33,124 nt of DNA, taken from contig SLIN01000108.1 of assembly GCA_007135605.1 (NCBI GenBank), forward strand, positions 1-33,124, given 5' to 3'. Position numbers and translations under genes: made by a program. The notes below the pieces were generated by a model. The model made no database searches. It saw nothing but the letters and a program-made list of their open reading frames with translations, and had not been told where the DNA came from. Position 1 is the first letter of the stretch; each line of letters begins with the position of its first letter. Below are positions 17,164-26,433 of this stretch, one piece after another. This DNA comes from Spirochaetales bacterium (lineage in GTDB: Bacteria > Spirochaetota > Spirochaetia > DSM-27196 > SKKC01).

Positions 17164-18372
17164 ATGGCTCCGGGCCTCGATGACTGGTTCTACAAGTTTG
17201 AGCGGTTCGGCTGGCGCGAAAAGACGTACGAGCTCGGTCTCAGCCACGCTCTGTTCAGCAGTGACCATATCGACGACGGATCGAAAGCACTGCTCGATGT
17301 TCTCGATGCGCGGATGGGCTCCGGGTCGGATGCACCTCGCGTCAACCGGGTCTACGACATCGGCTGCGGCAACGGCGTGCTCGGGATTTGTGCCGCCGAT
17401 GGGCTTTCCGCCGCAGAGTTGATTCTCGAAGACCGCGATGCGCTTGCGGTAGCCCTCGCTGTTCGGAACGCCGAGCGAAATGCGCTGGAGTGCCGGACTG
17501 TGCCGTATGCTCGACCCACCGGGGTCGGAGCCGGAGTCGAAAGCGACCTGATCGTGTGCAACGTACCGGCAAAAGCCGGCGAACCGGTTCACCACCTCAT
17601 GACCGACTACGCACTCGCCAATCTTGCCCCGTCCGGCCTCTTGCTGCTCGTCGTGGTCAATCCGATTGCCGATACCCTTGCGATGCATCTCGAGCGACGC
17701 TCCGCCCGTATCGAGCGGCACACCTTCCGGGGGCACACGGTCTTTGCGGTCGAGCATACTCCCGATACCGGGACAGTACAGCCTCCGTTGCCGGAGGCGT
17801 ATCGGAGGGACAAACGGGTTGCACTCGAGTTTCGCGGCATCGCGTATGAGTTCACCCCCACGCTGGGGCTCGGGGAGTTCGACGGACCTTCGTACACGAC
17901 CGCGATGCTCGCTCGTCTCGCCGTCGAGTGTTGCGCCGATCGTCCGGCCGTTCTCTACGAACCGGGAGCAGGACACCTGCCGCTGATCCTCTCCCGGCTT
18001 CCGGACGGCAGCCGGCCGAGGTCGTTTCTCTTCGCCTGTCGGAACACCCTTGCCCGTCATGCACTCGAAACGCTCAACACCTTTTCCGGAGTTCCGTACG
18101 AGTCGGAGGTTTGTGAGCGCCCTCACGAGCTTCGACGCTTCGTCGCTCCGGGCGCGCTCGTCGTTCTGCCTGTGGTGCCGGAGCCGCATACACCCTTTAT
18201 CGAGGAGCTTCTCGGCGTTGCGGAAGCGGTTTCACAGGCCGGCGGCGTACTCGCGCTCGCCGGTGCCTCGGCAACCGTTACCCGACTCGAGAAGCGTCGA
18301 TTGCCGTTGCGGATCGTACGTCGGGCAAAAAGCCGCGGCGTTCGCGGGTTGATTCTTACACTGCGCGATTGA
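17164..18372 (+). CDS. Class I SAM-dependent methyltransferase, RsmC/RlmG-like
   Basis: VNRVYDIGCGNGVLGICAADG motif I; NVPAKAGEPVHHLMTDYALANLAPSGLLLLV resembles the NPP(Y/F)H region context; ATG 17164 immediately after the csaA stop. Confidence 0.7.
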   Translation: MAPGLDDWFYKFERFGWREKTYELGLSHALFSSDHIDDGSKALLDVLDARMGSGSDAPRVNRVYDIGCGNGVLGICAADGLSAAELILEDRDALAVALAVRNAERNALECRTVPYARPTGVGAGVESDLIVCNVPAKAGEPVHHLMTDYALANLAPSGLLLLVVVNPIADTLAMHLERRSARIERHTFRGHTVFAVEHTPDTGTVQPPLPEAYRRDKRVALEFRGIAYEFTPTLGLGEFDGPSYTTAMLARLAVECCADRPAVLYEPGAGHLPLILSRLPDGSRPRSFLFACRNTLARHALETLNTFSGVPYESEVCERPHELRRFVAPGALVVLPVVPEPHTPFIEELLGVAEAVSQAGGVLALAGASATVTRLEKRRLPLRIVRRAKSRGVRGLILTLRD

Positions 18373-19050
18373 GCTGTTCGGTGAGCGTGTCCCAGACCGG
18401 GTCGGCAGGAGGTGATGCGACAATGCTGATCGGATGGTCGAGTATCGGGTGCCGGAAGGAGAGCTCGCGAGCATGAAGATGAATCATTCGATCGCGGTTC
18501 CCCCGCCGGGCGCCGTATTTCCGGTCCCCCTTTACCGGGCAGCCGATAGCAGATAACTGAACTCGAAGCTGATGAGTGCGTCCACTTTCCGGACATAGTT
18601 CCACGAACCAGTACCGGTCGCTCGCGCCGATGGTCGCATATCGGCAAACGCACCGCTTGCCGTCCGGCGTCGGCTGGTTATACCAGATACTGCGGTTCTC
18701 TTTGTGCCGGTGCACGAGGTAATGCTCGAGATCGCCGGTGTACGGCTCCGGCGGCGATTCGACCGCCGCCCAATACGTCTTACGTATTTCTCCCCGGCGA
18801 AACATGTCGCTGAGACGGGAGGCAACCGTTCGTGTCCGCGCATAGAGCACGACGCCGCTAACCGGAGTATCGAGTCGGTGTACATCGTAGAGCGGTCCGA
18901 CCGAGACAGGGGCGATCGAACCGGGGCGGTTCACCTGTGTGGGCGCAGCGACGAGTTTGTTGACCGAGATCAGGTGTTCATCTTCATATAAGCGCGGTGC
19001 TGCAGACAAAGTGGCTACACTCTCGCCACGGCAGGCGAATGGTGTCAAGG
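18356..19050 (-). CDS. RluA-family pseudouridine synthase
   Basis: VHRLDTPVSGVVLYART catalytic motif, ESGRTHQLRVQLSAIGCPVKGDRKYG; 5' end uncertain (ORF extends to 19216). Confidence 0.88.
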
Positions 19051-19133
19051 CTGCGCCGTGACAGCTGCCCCGTAACAGGCTGCTCCGTGCCCGCGCCTTC
19101 ACCGGCGGTGCACGGTACCGGCTGCGCCGTACC
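19050..19133. repeat. Four imperfect copies of GCTGCNCCGTRMC (three in tandem, about 15 bp)
   Basis: gctgcgccgtgaca, gctgccccgtaacag, gctgctccgtgcccg, then gctgcgccgtacc at 19121. Confidence 0.5.
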
Positions 19134-19200
19134 CGGCTCGAGTACGCGGTAGGTGTACGCGAGAACCTGCGAGATGATACGCTCAAACGTAGTAAACACG

Positions 19201-19749
19201 ATGAGTGAGCAAGCACGTTTTCCCGACGAACTCACCGCTTTTCTCTTTGAGTACGCCGAAGAGGTGACGCTATCATTTCCGGGGGCGAATGCGATTCCGG
19301 TTAATCTGAGCATCGCCTATTTTGAGAGTATCGTGTACCTCACCGCTCGCGTACGTGTTCTTCTTCCGTATTTCCAGATCTCGGAGACACTTGTTTCGGA
19401 TGTTCGCCTGTCGGTGCGTGAGCGGCTGACCGAAGAATTCCGTAACGCCGACTCCGAATTGCTCGGCTACCACGCCGATCTCGCCACCGATGAATACGAC
19501 CGGATCTGCCGACGAAACGCTCCGTTCAGCGAACAGTGGTACCATCAGCTCTTCGAGGTGTTTCGCCGACGTATGTGGGATGCACTCAGCACGTCACGGC
19601 GATACATCTGGAACCTCGACGTCGATCCCGATGAAACCGACGAGAGCGACGACGAGCAGCTTCTCGAGTTCGTGCATCGTGCCGAAATACATCAGGTCGT
19701 CCCGTTTCAACGACTTGTGATAAACTTTTTCAACTATCAGATGGAATAG
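19201..19749 (+). CDS. Hypothetical protein
   Basis: ATG 19201 ORF, MSEQARFPDELTAFLFEYAEEV...; coding by position and acidic, structured composition; no recognised family. Confidence 0.65.
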   Translation: MSEQARFPDELTAFLFEYAEEVTLSFPGANAIPVNLSIAYFESIVYLTARVRVLLPYFQISETLVSDVRLSVRERLTEEFRNADSELLGYHADLATDEYDRICRRNAPFSEQWYHQLFEVFRRRMWDALSTSRRYIWNLDVDPDETDESDDEQLLEFVHRAEIHQVVPFQRLVINFFNYQME

Positions 19750-19765
19750 GTGATTGAGTAGCCGC

Positions 19766-20281
19766 ATGCCGATCCGAGTCATCATAACCGGAGGTACGTT
19801 CGACAAAGCGTACGATTCGTTACGCGGAGAGTTGACCCTTTCACGCACCCATCTGCCGGACATACTGGAGATGGTCCGCTGCACCGTGGATACACGGCCG
19901 GAGGTTCGGCTGTTGAAGGACAGTCTCGAGATGGACGACCACGACCGGCAGGTCATTACCGACGCGTGTCGCGAATGCGATGAGCACGTGATCATCGTAA
20001 CCCACGGTACCGATACCATGACAAAAACGGCGGCGGTGGTCGCCGCGGCGCAGCTGGACAAGACAGTCGTTTTCACCGGCGCGATGATCCCCTATGCGGT
20101 CAACGGCAGCGACGCTCTGTTCAATCTCGGCGGTGCATTCGCCGCGGCACAATCGTGTCCGCCCGGAGTCTATATCGTTATGAACGGAAAAGTATTCGAG
20201 TCAGGGGCGGTTCGTAAGAACCGTAATAACGGAGTCTTTGAGGAGGTAACCGGTGACCGAAAAACGACCGACGCGCGATGA
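19766..20281 (+). CDS. Asparaginase-domain protein, N-terminal domain only
   Basis: ITGGTFDK and VTHGTDTMTKTA active-site motifs; about 170 aa, lacking the second asparaginase domain. Confidence 0.85.
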   Translation: MPIRVIITGGTFDKAYDSLRGELTLSRTHLPDILEMVRCTVDTRPEVRLLKDSLEMDDHDRQVITDACRECDEHVIIVTHGTDTMTKTAAVVAAAQLDKTVVFTGAMIPYAVNGSDALFNLGGAFAAAQSCPPGVYIVMNGKVFESGAVRKNRNNGVFEEVTGDRKTTDAR

Positions 20282-20837
20282 TGCGCTCCGTCTCGTCCAC
20301 GACCATATTCAGAACGAAAACCTTCGAAAACATTGCCTCGCCGTGGAGGCGGTCTTGCGACATTTCGCCGAGCATTTCGGCGAAGATGTCGAAAAGTGGG
20401 GGACGATCGGATTAGTGCACGATCTCGATTGGGAGGAACACCCCGATGAGCACTGTACGTATACGCGGCGGATTCTGACCGAGGAAGGGTGGCCGGATGA
20501 CTACATCCGGGCGGTAATGTCCCACGCGTGGGGAATGTTCACCGATGAGAAGCCGGAACACACCATGGAGAAGGTGCTTTATACGATCGACGAGCTGACC
20601 GGCCTGATCACCGCGACAGCGCTCGTTCGACCGTCGAAGAGCATACTGGATATGAAAGCGAAGTCGGTCCGGAAGAAGTGGAAGGAGTCCGGCTTTGCCG
20701 CCGGGGCGAATCGCGAAATAATCGAGCAGGGGGCGGAGATGCTCGGCATGGAGCTATCGGAAGTTATCGAACACACGCTGAAGGGAATGCAGACGGTTGC
20801 CGATGACCTCGGTCTCGCCGGCGAAGCGGGCGACTGA
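20253..20837 (+). CDS. HD-domain protein
   Basis: LRKHCLAVEAVLRHFAEHFG...GLVHDLDWEEHPDEH, SHAWGMF; overlaps the asparaginase-like gene by 29 bp. Confidence 0.85.
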   Translation: MTEKRPTRDDALRLVHDHIQNENLRKHCLAVEAVLRHFAEHFGEDVEKWGTIGLVHDLDWEEHPDEHCTYTRRILTEEGWPDDYIRAVMSHAWGMFTDEKPEHTMEKVLYTIDELTGLITATALVRPSKSILDMKAKSVRKKWKESGFAAGANREIIEQGAEMLGMELSEVIEHTLKGMQTVADDLGLAGEAGD

Positions 20838-20945
20838 ATTGCGATCGCACCGGTGAACCGATCCGAGGCGGTGAGTCGATATGGGCGTTGCGCCGGAGCA
20901 GCTATGCGCGGGGTCCGCACGATACGGACCGGCGATCTTCGCCCG

Positions 20946-21398
20946 CTACGAGATGTCGACCATTCCCCCGACCGACTGCACGCTGACGTAGATGTCACGG
21001 TATCGGCTGCTCGGCTCGATCTCGCCGACGGCCCGCGGATTCAGCGTGCTCAGATACGAGAGCACATCGTTCATGTCGTCCGAATTATGGCAGACGGTAT
21101 AGCGGAAATAGAGGCGTTTGCTCTTCAGCAGGTTCAACACGCGACGATCCTTGCAGACGGTCGGGTCACCGTATTCACGCAACGCATGGCGCAATCCGCC
21201 GTACCACGCCCGTCTCGTTCGTATCAGGTTCGGTGTGTTTCCCTGATCGAGCACATACAGCTCAAAAATCCCGGCAACCGACGGGACCGACCGGATCACG
21301 GCCGACTTGCTCGCTCGCTGAATCGGGGACCATACGACGGTGTAATAGGCATCCTGACCGCGTTCCTGTCTCGTAATCGTTGCGTTTGTATTCGCCAT
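20946..21398 (-). CDS. Hypothetical protein
   Basis: MANTNATITRQERGQDAYYTVVWSPIQRASKSAVIRSVPSVAGIFELYVLDQGNTPNLIRTRRAWYGGLRHALRE...; divergent from coaX with a 49-bp gap. Confidence 0.65.
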   Translation of the reverse strand: MANTNATITRQERGQDAYYTVVWSPIQRASKSAVIRSVPSVAGIFELYVLDQGNTPNLIRTRRAWYGGLRHALREYGDPTVCKDRRVLNLLKSKRLYFRYTVCHNSDDMNDVLSYLSTLNPRAVGEIEPSSRYRDIYVSVQSVGGMVDIS

Positions 21399-21447
21399 CG
21401 ATTGCATCAATCTATCGGAAGAGGCCGTTGGAGGAAAGGAGGGAAAG

Positions 21448-22218
21448 ATGATTTGTACGGTTGATGTCGGAAACTCCAACATTGTGGGCGGGGTGTATCG
21501 AGAAGCGGAGCTCGTGGCGCACTGGCGGCTCTCTACCCGCCCGTACCGTACCGGCGATGAGCTTCGCGTTACCTTTCGCGAGCTCCTTCGCGAGGACCAG
21601 ATCGATGCTGATGAGATAGATCAGGTCGTATTGAGCAGTGTCGTTCCGCCGGTGACCGACGAGCTGCGACACGCCCTGGAACGCCTCATGCCCGTTACCC
21701 CGTTTCTCGTCACACCGAACTCCGTCCCGTGGCTCGAAATCGGAACCGAGAGCCGGAACGAAATGGGTCCGGACCTCATGGCGAACGCGATCGCCGGCGG
21801 TGCGATCGCAGACGGCTATGTGTCGGTTATCGATTTCGGAACGGCGATGACAATCACCACAATCGGGCCCCGGAAAGAGGTCCTCGGTGTAAGCATCGCG
21901 CCGGGACTTGCCCAGGCGACGGTTGCACTGAGCAGCGGGACTGCACGACTGCCGCAGGTTGCACTGGAGGCCCCGCCCCGTCCGTTCGGCACCAATACCG
22001 TCGAGGCGATTCAGTCCGGCCTCGTGCACGGATACGCGGCGATGGTCGAGGGCATGATTGCCCGGCTGGAGAAGCACTTCGACGCTCCGGTAACCGCAAT
22101 TGCCACAGGTGGTCTCTCGAGCATCGTCGCGCCGCTCGTCGGCGCGATCTCTCACATCGACCCGTGGCTCACATTGAGCGGATTGCGCATGATTGCGGAG
22201 AAAAGAAGAGCCGAGTAG
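21448..22218 (+). CDS. coaX: Type III pantothenate kinase
   Basis: MICTVDVGNSNIVGGVY, VVLSSVVPPVTD, VIDFGTAMTITTI, GVSIAPGLAQA; GGAGGGAAAG SD. Confidence 0.95.
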   Translation: MICTVDVGNSNIVGGVYREAELVAHWRLSTRPYRTGDELRVTFRELLREDQIDADEIDQVVLSSVVPPVTDELRHALERLMPVTPFLVTPNSVPWLEIGTESRNEMGPDLMANAIAGGAIADGYVSVIDFGTAMTITTIGPRKEVLGVSIAPGLAQATVALSSGTARLPQVALEAPPRPFGTNTVEAIQSGLVHGYAAMVEGMIARLEKHFDAPVTAIATGGLSSIVAPLVGAISHIDPWLTLSGLRMIAEKRRAE

Positions 22219-22330
22219 TGGTGAACTCGCAGTAGAAGTTCAGTCCGCTTCTCACGGCGTTGTCTCGCTGGTAGTATAGCCGCCACTGCACGCGAATCGG
22301 ATATCCATGTCGCAAAGGAGCTGACGACGA

Positions 22331-23050
22331 ATGAAACGCATTGTGCTGCCTGTATCCGGCCGGTCGGAGGAAAGCTATGAGCTTGCCCCGTCGAAGATTA
22401 TCTGCCTCGGACTCAATTACGCCGAGCATATCAAGGAGAGCGTTTCGGTACGCGTGAGAGGGTTCACCCCCGACGCGCCCAACGAACCGGTGCTCTTCCC
22501 GAAGACTCCGAATGCACTGCTCGGCCCGGGGGAGAATATCGAGTTACCGGCAATCGTTGCGAAATATGAGTTCGAAGAGCCGAGAACCGATCATGAGGCC
22601 GAGCTGGCCGTCGTTATCGGCGAGACGATGAAGAACGTCCCGTCCGGGCGGGCAATGGAATACGTGTTCGGCTATACGTGTGCAAACGACGTCAGCCAAC
22701 GCAACATCCAGAACCTCGACCGATCGGGATGGTATCGTGGCAAAAGCTTCGATACGTTCTGTCCGGTCGGTCCGGTCATCGTTCCGCGGGATGCAATCGA
22801 TGATCCGCACAACCTTGCGATTCGCTGCCGTGTCGGACGGAGAGTGGCGCAGGAGGCGAATACCGGGCAGATGATTTTCCGGATACCGGAAATTCTCGAA
22901 TACATCTCGCACAATATGACGCTCGAGGCCGGAGATCTCGTGCTTACCGGAACACCGAGCGGCGTCGGGCCGATTTCGCCGGGCGATACCGTCGAAATCG
23001 AAATCGAGCAGATCGGCACACTAAGAAACGGCGTGGTCGCGGCTGGATAG
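22331..23050 (+). CDS. Fumarylacetoacetate hydrolase family protein
   Basis: KIICLGLNYAEHIKE, DHEAELAVVIG, YTCANDVSQRNIQ, GDLVLTGTPSGVGPISPGD; AAGGAGC SD. Confidence 0.95.
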   Translation: MKRIVLPVSGRSEESYELAPSKIICLGLNYAEHIKESVSVRVRGFTPDAPNEPVLFPKTPNALLGPGENIELPAIVAKYEFEEPRTDHEAELAVVIGETMKNVPSGRAMEYVFGYTCANDVSQRNIQNLDRSGWYRGKSFDTFCPVGPVIVPRDAIDDPHNLAIRCRVGRRVAQEANTGQMIFRIPEILEYISHNMTLEAGDLVLTGTPSGVGPISPGDTVEIEIEQIGTLRNGVVAAG

Positions 23051-23152
23051 CGGTTCGAAAGGCAACGAAACGCGGGGTTCGCGCGGGAGTCATACTTCTA
23101 CGCCGTGCGAAACGCCGTCAAACCGATCGAGGTTGCGTTTCGCCGGATTCTG

Positions 23153-25351
23153 TCAATGTGTCGTATCTTCAACAGTCATATCTTCAATGAGCTGCCGAAC
23201 CTCGTGCTCGCTTTCGAGGAAGTATCGGGCGGATGAGATATCGAGGCCGACCTTGATTGAATACGCCCACTCGGGAAGCATTGAAAAGAGCTCTTCGTCG
23301 CTCCAGTCGTCTCCGACGGCAAAAATATAATCCCACTCGCTCCGGGAAAGCCACCTCGACGCGCCACGTCCCTTGTTTATGATCGAGTTCTTGATCTCCA
23401 GTGCCTTGCGCCCCTCGAGGATCGACAGGTTCAGATTCCCCGTCAGGCTCAGCACTGCATCGCGCAGCTCGCTCTTTCGTACGGCAGCAAGCTCCGGCTC
23501 GGCATTTCCGTACGACCAGCCGAGGCTATAGTCCGACTCCTCGATTCGGGAGCCCGGCGTTCGCATCTCGTAGCGTTCGAGTATCGGCCGAATTATGTCT
23601 TTCCAGTCATTGTCGATCTGCTCGATGAGATTCCACTCTTCATCGCGTGACTTGACCCATACTCCGTACTCGGCAATTAGTCCGACATCGCTATCGCTGA
23701 ACCAACGATCGAGATCGGCTCTCGACCGACTGCTGACGATCACCACCTCGTTGCGCTCGTCGTTTGCGAGTGTATGGATGTTTCTCAACAGACGTGCATT
23801 CGGCTGCGTTTCCTGGTGCCGATCACCGAATTCGACCAGCGTACCGTCATAGTTGAGAAAGAGGAGGCGGCGTCGCGAGCCGGTGAACGCTTCGAGCACC
23901 TCTTCTCTGTCCTTGCCGCGAAGACGGCGACTGCGGAGATCTTCACGGCTTTCAACAATCGACTCCAGTTTCTCCATGAAGTCCCGCGCCCAGAAATGCA
24001 CATCGTAGCGCGAAAGCCGCTCATGAATACTCCGATTGTTTGCCTCCTGTTGCGCCTCCGGCATTTCGAGCGCCCTCTGGATCGCGTCGGCGATCCCGTC
24101 GATATCACTGGGATTCACGATAATCGATTCACTCATTTCACGCGCCGAACCGGCCGTCTCGCTCAGTACGACCGTGCCGCGGAAATCGGAGCGGGCGGCA
24201 ACGTATTCCTTGGCAATCAGGTTCATTCCGTCGCGCACCGGAGTTACCAGCAGTACACTCGAGCAGCGATACAACGCACAGAGGCTGTCAAACGGGAAGG
24301 CCCGGAAGAAGTACTTGATCGGCACCCAATCGATTGTCCCGAACTTTCCGTTTATCGTGGAAACAAGCTGATCGAGTTCCCGTTTCAACCGTTGATAACG
24401 CGGAACTTCGGTTCGCGAGGGAGCGACGATCATTACGAGCTCAACCTTACCGTGATACAAAGGGTAACGATCGAGGAAGGCATCGTATGCGCGCAGCCGA
24501 TTCGGGATTCCCTTCGAATAATCAAGTCGATCGACGGAAAAAATGATCCGCCGCCCTTCGGTAGACGCATCCACTCGCTCGATTTCCTCACGAACCTTGG
24601 GCTGTTGCGAAGAGGTGGAGTACTTCTCGTAGTCGATTCCCATCGGGAATACATCGATCTTCGACATACTGTTGCGGTCACGAACAATTCCCAGATTGTT
24701 TTCCAGACCGAGCAGGCGCCGGGTGCTCGAAAGGAAGTGGCGCGCGTAGTCATACGTGTGAAACCCGAGCAGGTCGGCACCGAGCATCCCGTGCAGAAGC
24801 TCCTCGCGCCACGGGAGAAGGCGGAAAAGCTCGTAACTCGGGAACGGGATATGAAGGAAGAAGCCGATCTTCGTGTCCGGCAAATGGGAGCGAACCATTC
24901 CCGGGAGCAACATGAGCTGGTAATCATGAATCCAAATGTAGTCATCCGGTCCGGCTACCGAAGTAATGGCTGCGAGAAACCGCTCGTTGACTTCCCGATA
25001 CTTCTCCCATGCCGCCGGATCGTAATCCACGAATGTCGGGAAATAATGGAAGAGCGGCCAGATTACGTTGTTACAGAACCCGTAATAGAACCGATCGAGA
25101 TCGGCTCGCGACAAGGACACCGTGATACTCTTGTAATCATTGCGAAGAGTCTCGCTTACATTTCGTTGCTCCTCGTCGCTCAGATCGTCATCGGCCAAAC
25201 CGCTCCAGCCGATCCAAAGACTGTCGGATCGCTCGAAGAAGCTGCTCAGCCCCGTCGCCAAGCCCCCGACGCTCGGTGAGTATGAGAAGCCGCTGTCGGT
25301 TCGTTGAGCGGACACAGACAACCGATTGGAAGCGAGAATGATGCGTGACAT
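23153..25351 (-). CDS. Bifunctional trehalose-6-phosphate synthase / phosphatase (OtsA-OtsB fusion)
   Basis: GT20 part: VWIHDYQLMLLPGMVRS (as YIWIHDYQLMLLPG), RLDYSKGIPNRLRAYDAFL, VTPVRDGMNLIAKEYVA. HAD part: LLFLNYDGTLVEFG, AVGDDWSDEELF. Start 25351 or TTG 25366. Confidence 0.95.
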   Translation of the reverse strand: MSRIILASNRLSVSAQRTDSGFSYSPSVGGLATGLSSFFERSDSLWIGWSGLADDDLSDEEQRNVSETLRNDYKSITVSLSRADLDRFYYGFCNNVIWPLFHYFPTFVDYDPAAWEKYREVNERFLAAITSVAGPDDYIWIHDYQLMLLPGMVRSHLPDTKIGFFLHIPFPSYELFRLLPWREELLHGMLGADLLGFHTYDYARHFLSSTRRLLGLENNLGIVRDRNSMSKIDVFPMGIDYEKYSTSSQQPKVREEIERVDASTEGRRIIFSVDRLDYSKGIPNRLRAYDAFLDRYPLYHGKVELVMIVAPSRTEVPRYQRLKRELDQLVSTINGKFGTIDWVPIKYFFRAFPFDSLCALYRCSSVLLVTPVRDGMNLIAKEYVAARSDFRGTVVLSETAGSAREMSESIIVNPSDIDGIADAIQRALEMPEAQQEANNRSIHERLSRYDVHFWARDFMEKLESIVESREDLRSRRLRGKDREEVLEAFTGSRRRLLFLNYDGTLVEFGDRHQETQPNARLLRNIHTLANDERNEVVIVSSRSRADLDRWFSDSDVGLIAEYGVWVKSRDEEWNLIEQIDNDWKDIIRPILERYEMRTPGSRIEESDYSLGWSYGNAEPELAAVRKSELRDAVLSLTGNLNLSILEGRKALEIKNSIINKGRGASRWLSRSEWDYIFAVGDDWSDEELFSMLPEWAYSIKVGLDISSARYFLESEHEVRQLIEDMTVEDTTH

Positions 25352-25407
25352 ATTCAGGAGTTTCAACTCGTCCGGCGCCCGTCGTCAAGCGGCGTTCCGA
25401 AGGCTCC

Positions 25408-25440
25408 GATCCGGCAGAGATCCGGCAGAGATCCGGCAGA
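25408..25440. repeat. Three perfect tandem copies of GATCCGGCAGA (11 bp)
   Basis: Read directly at 25408-25418, 25419-25429, 25430-25440. Confidence 0.9.
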
Positions 25441-25447
25441 TACCAGC

Positions 25448-25476
25448 TTGACACGGCGATAGGGGCCGGCTAGCTT
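25448..25476 (+). promoter_or_regulatory. Candidate fructokinase promoter TTGACA-17 bp-TAGCTT
   Basis: Exact -35 consensus with optimal spacer; -10 matches 3/6; start codon 7 nt after the -10. Confidence 0.4.
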
Positions 25477-25482
25477 CGGCTC

Positions 25483-26433
25483 ATGACGAGACGTGACGTC
25501 TATGCGGCTATCGAGGCCGGCGGAACGAAGTTTGTGTGCGGAGTGGCTCATTCCCACGACGAAATACTCGATACGACCAGGATCGCCACCGGTACCCCGG
25601 AAGAAACCATCCGGCAATGTCTCGATTTCTTCAAAAGCAAAGCGAAGCAATACGGTTCGCCGAGGTCGTTCGGAATCGGCAGTTTTGGGGCGCTCGACCC
25701 TTCGATCGGTTCGCCACGGTTCGGATGGATAACCGAAACTCCGAAGGCAGGATGGAGACATACTGATCTTGCCGGACCGTTCGCCCGGCAGTTCGGTGTT
25801 CCCGTTGGATTCGACACCGATGTGAATGCCGCCGCGCTCGCCGAATTCCGGTGGGGTGCGGGAATCTCGATTGCAGCCGGTACGAGCGGAGCGACTCTCG
25901 TCTATTTCACGGTGGGCACCGGCATAGGAGGAGGAGCGGTGGTAGGCGGTCGCCTGCTACACGGGCTCGTTCACCCGGAGATGGGGCATTTGAAAACACC
26001 GCGCGCGCCCGGAGACCTCGAATTCTCCGGGGTCTGCGCGTACCATGGCGACTGCCTCGAAGGGCTCGCCTGCGGTCCGGCGATCAACGAGCGGTGGGGC
26101 GTTCCCGCCGAGGAGCTCGAGGCCGACCACGAAGCATGGAACATGGAATCATTCTACCTCGCACATGCGGTGGTATCCGTTACCGCGCTGCTGTCACCAC
26201 ACATCGTCGTACTCGGTGGTGGCGTAATGAGCGTTGATGGACTTATCGGGAAGGTCCGCCGCGAGGCAGAAAGTGCTATGGCCGGTTACTTTCCGCCGGC
26301 GTGGGGACACGATCATCTGAACGACTATATCGTGAAACCGGGGCTCGGAGAGACTCCCGGCCTGAGCGGGGCCATTGCTCTCGCGATCGATGCCGCGCAA
26401 TCTACTCCTTCCAGGGAAAGATCATACCCCTGA
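25483..26433 (+). CDS. ROK-family fructokinase
   Basis: AAIEAGGTKFVCGV, TDVNAAALAEFRWG, FTVGTGIGGGAVVGGRLLHGLVHPEMGHL, C-x-YHGDCLEGLACGPAI zinc-type region. Confidence 0.93.
   Translation: MTRRDVYAAIEAGGTKFVCGVAHSHDEILDTTRIATGTPEETIRQCLDFFKSKAKQYGSPRSFGIGSFGALDPSIGSPRFGWITETPKAGWRHTDLAGPFARQFGVPVGFDTDVNAAALAEFRWGAGISIAAGTSGATLVYFTVGTGIGGGAVVGGRLLHGLVHPEMGHLKTPRAPGDLEFSGVCAYHGDCLEGLACGPAINERWGVPAEELEADHEAWNMESFYLAHAVVSVTALLSPHIVVLGGGVMSVDGLIGKVRREAESAMAGYFPPAWGHDHLNDYIVKPGLGETPGLSGAIALAIDAAQSTPSRERSYP

Noticed and set aside
22222-22243. TGAACT...AGTTCA hairpin after coaX as terminator
   Set aside because: Only a 6-bp stem with no T-tract; not distinguishable from chance.
23774-25279. 501-aa plus-strand ORF
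   Set aside because: Entirely antisense to the clear OtsA-OtsB coding frame; composition is that of a mirror frame with no family motif.
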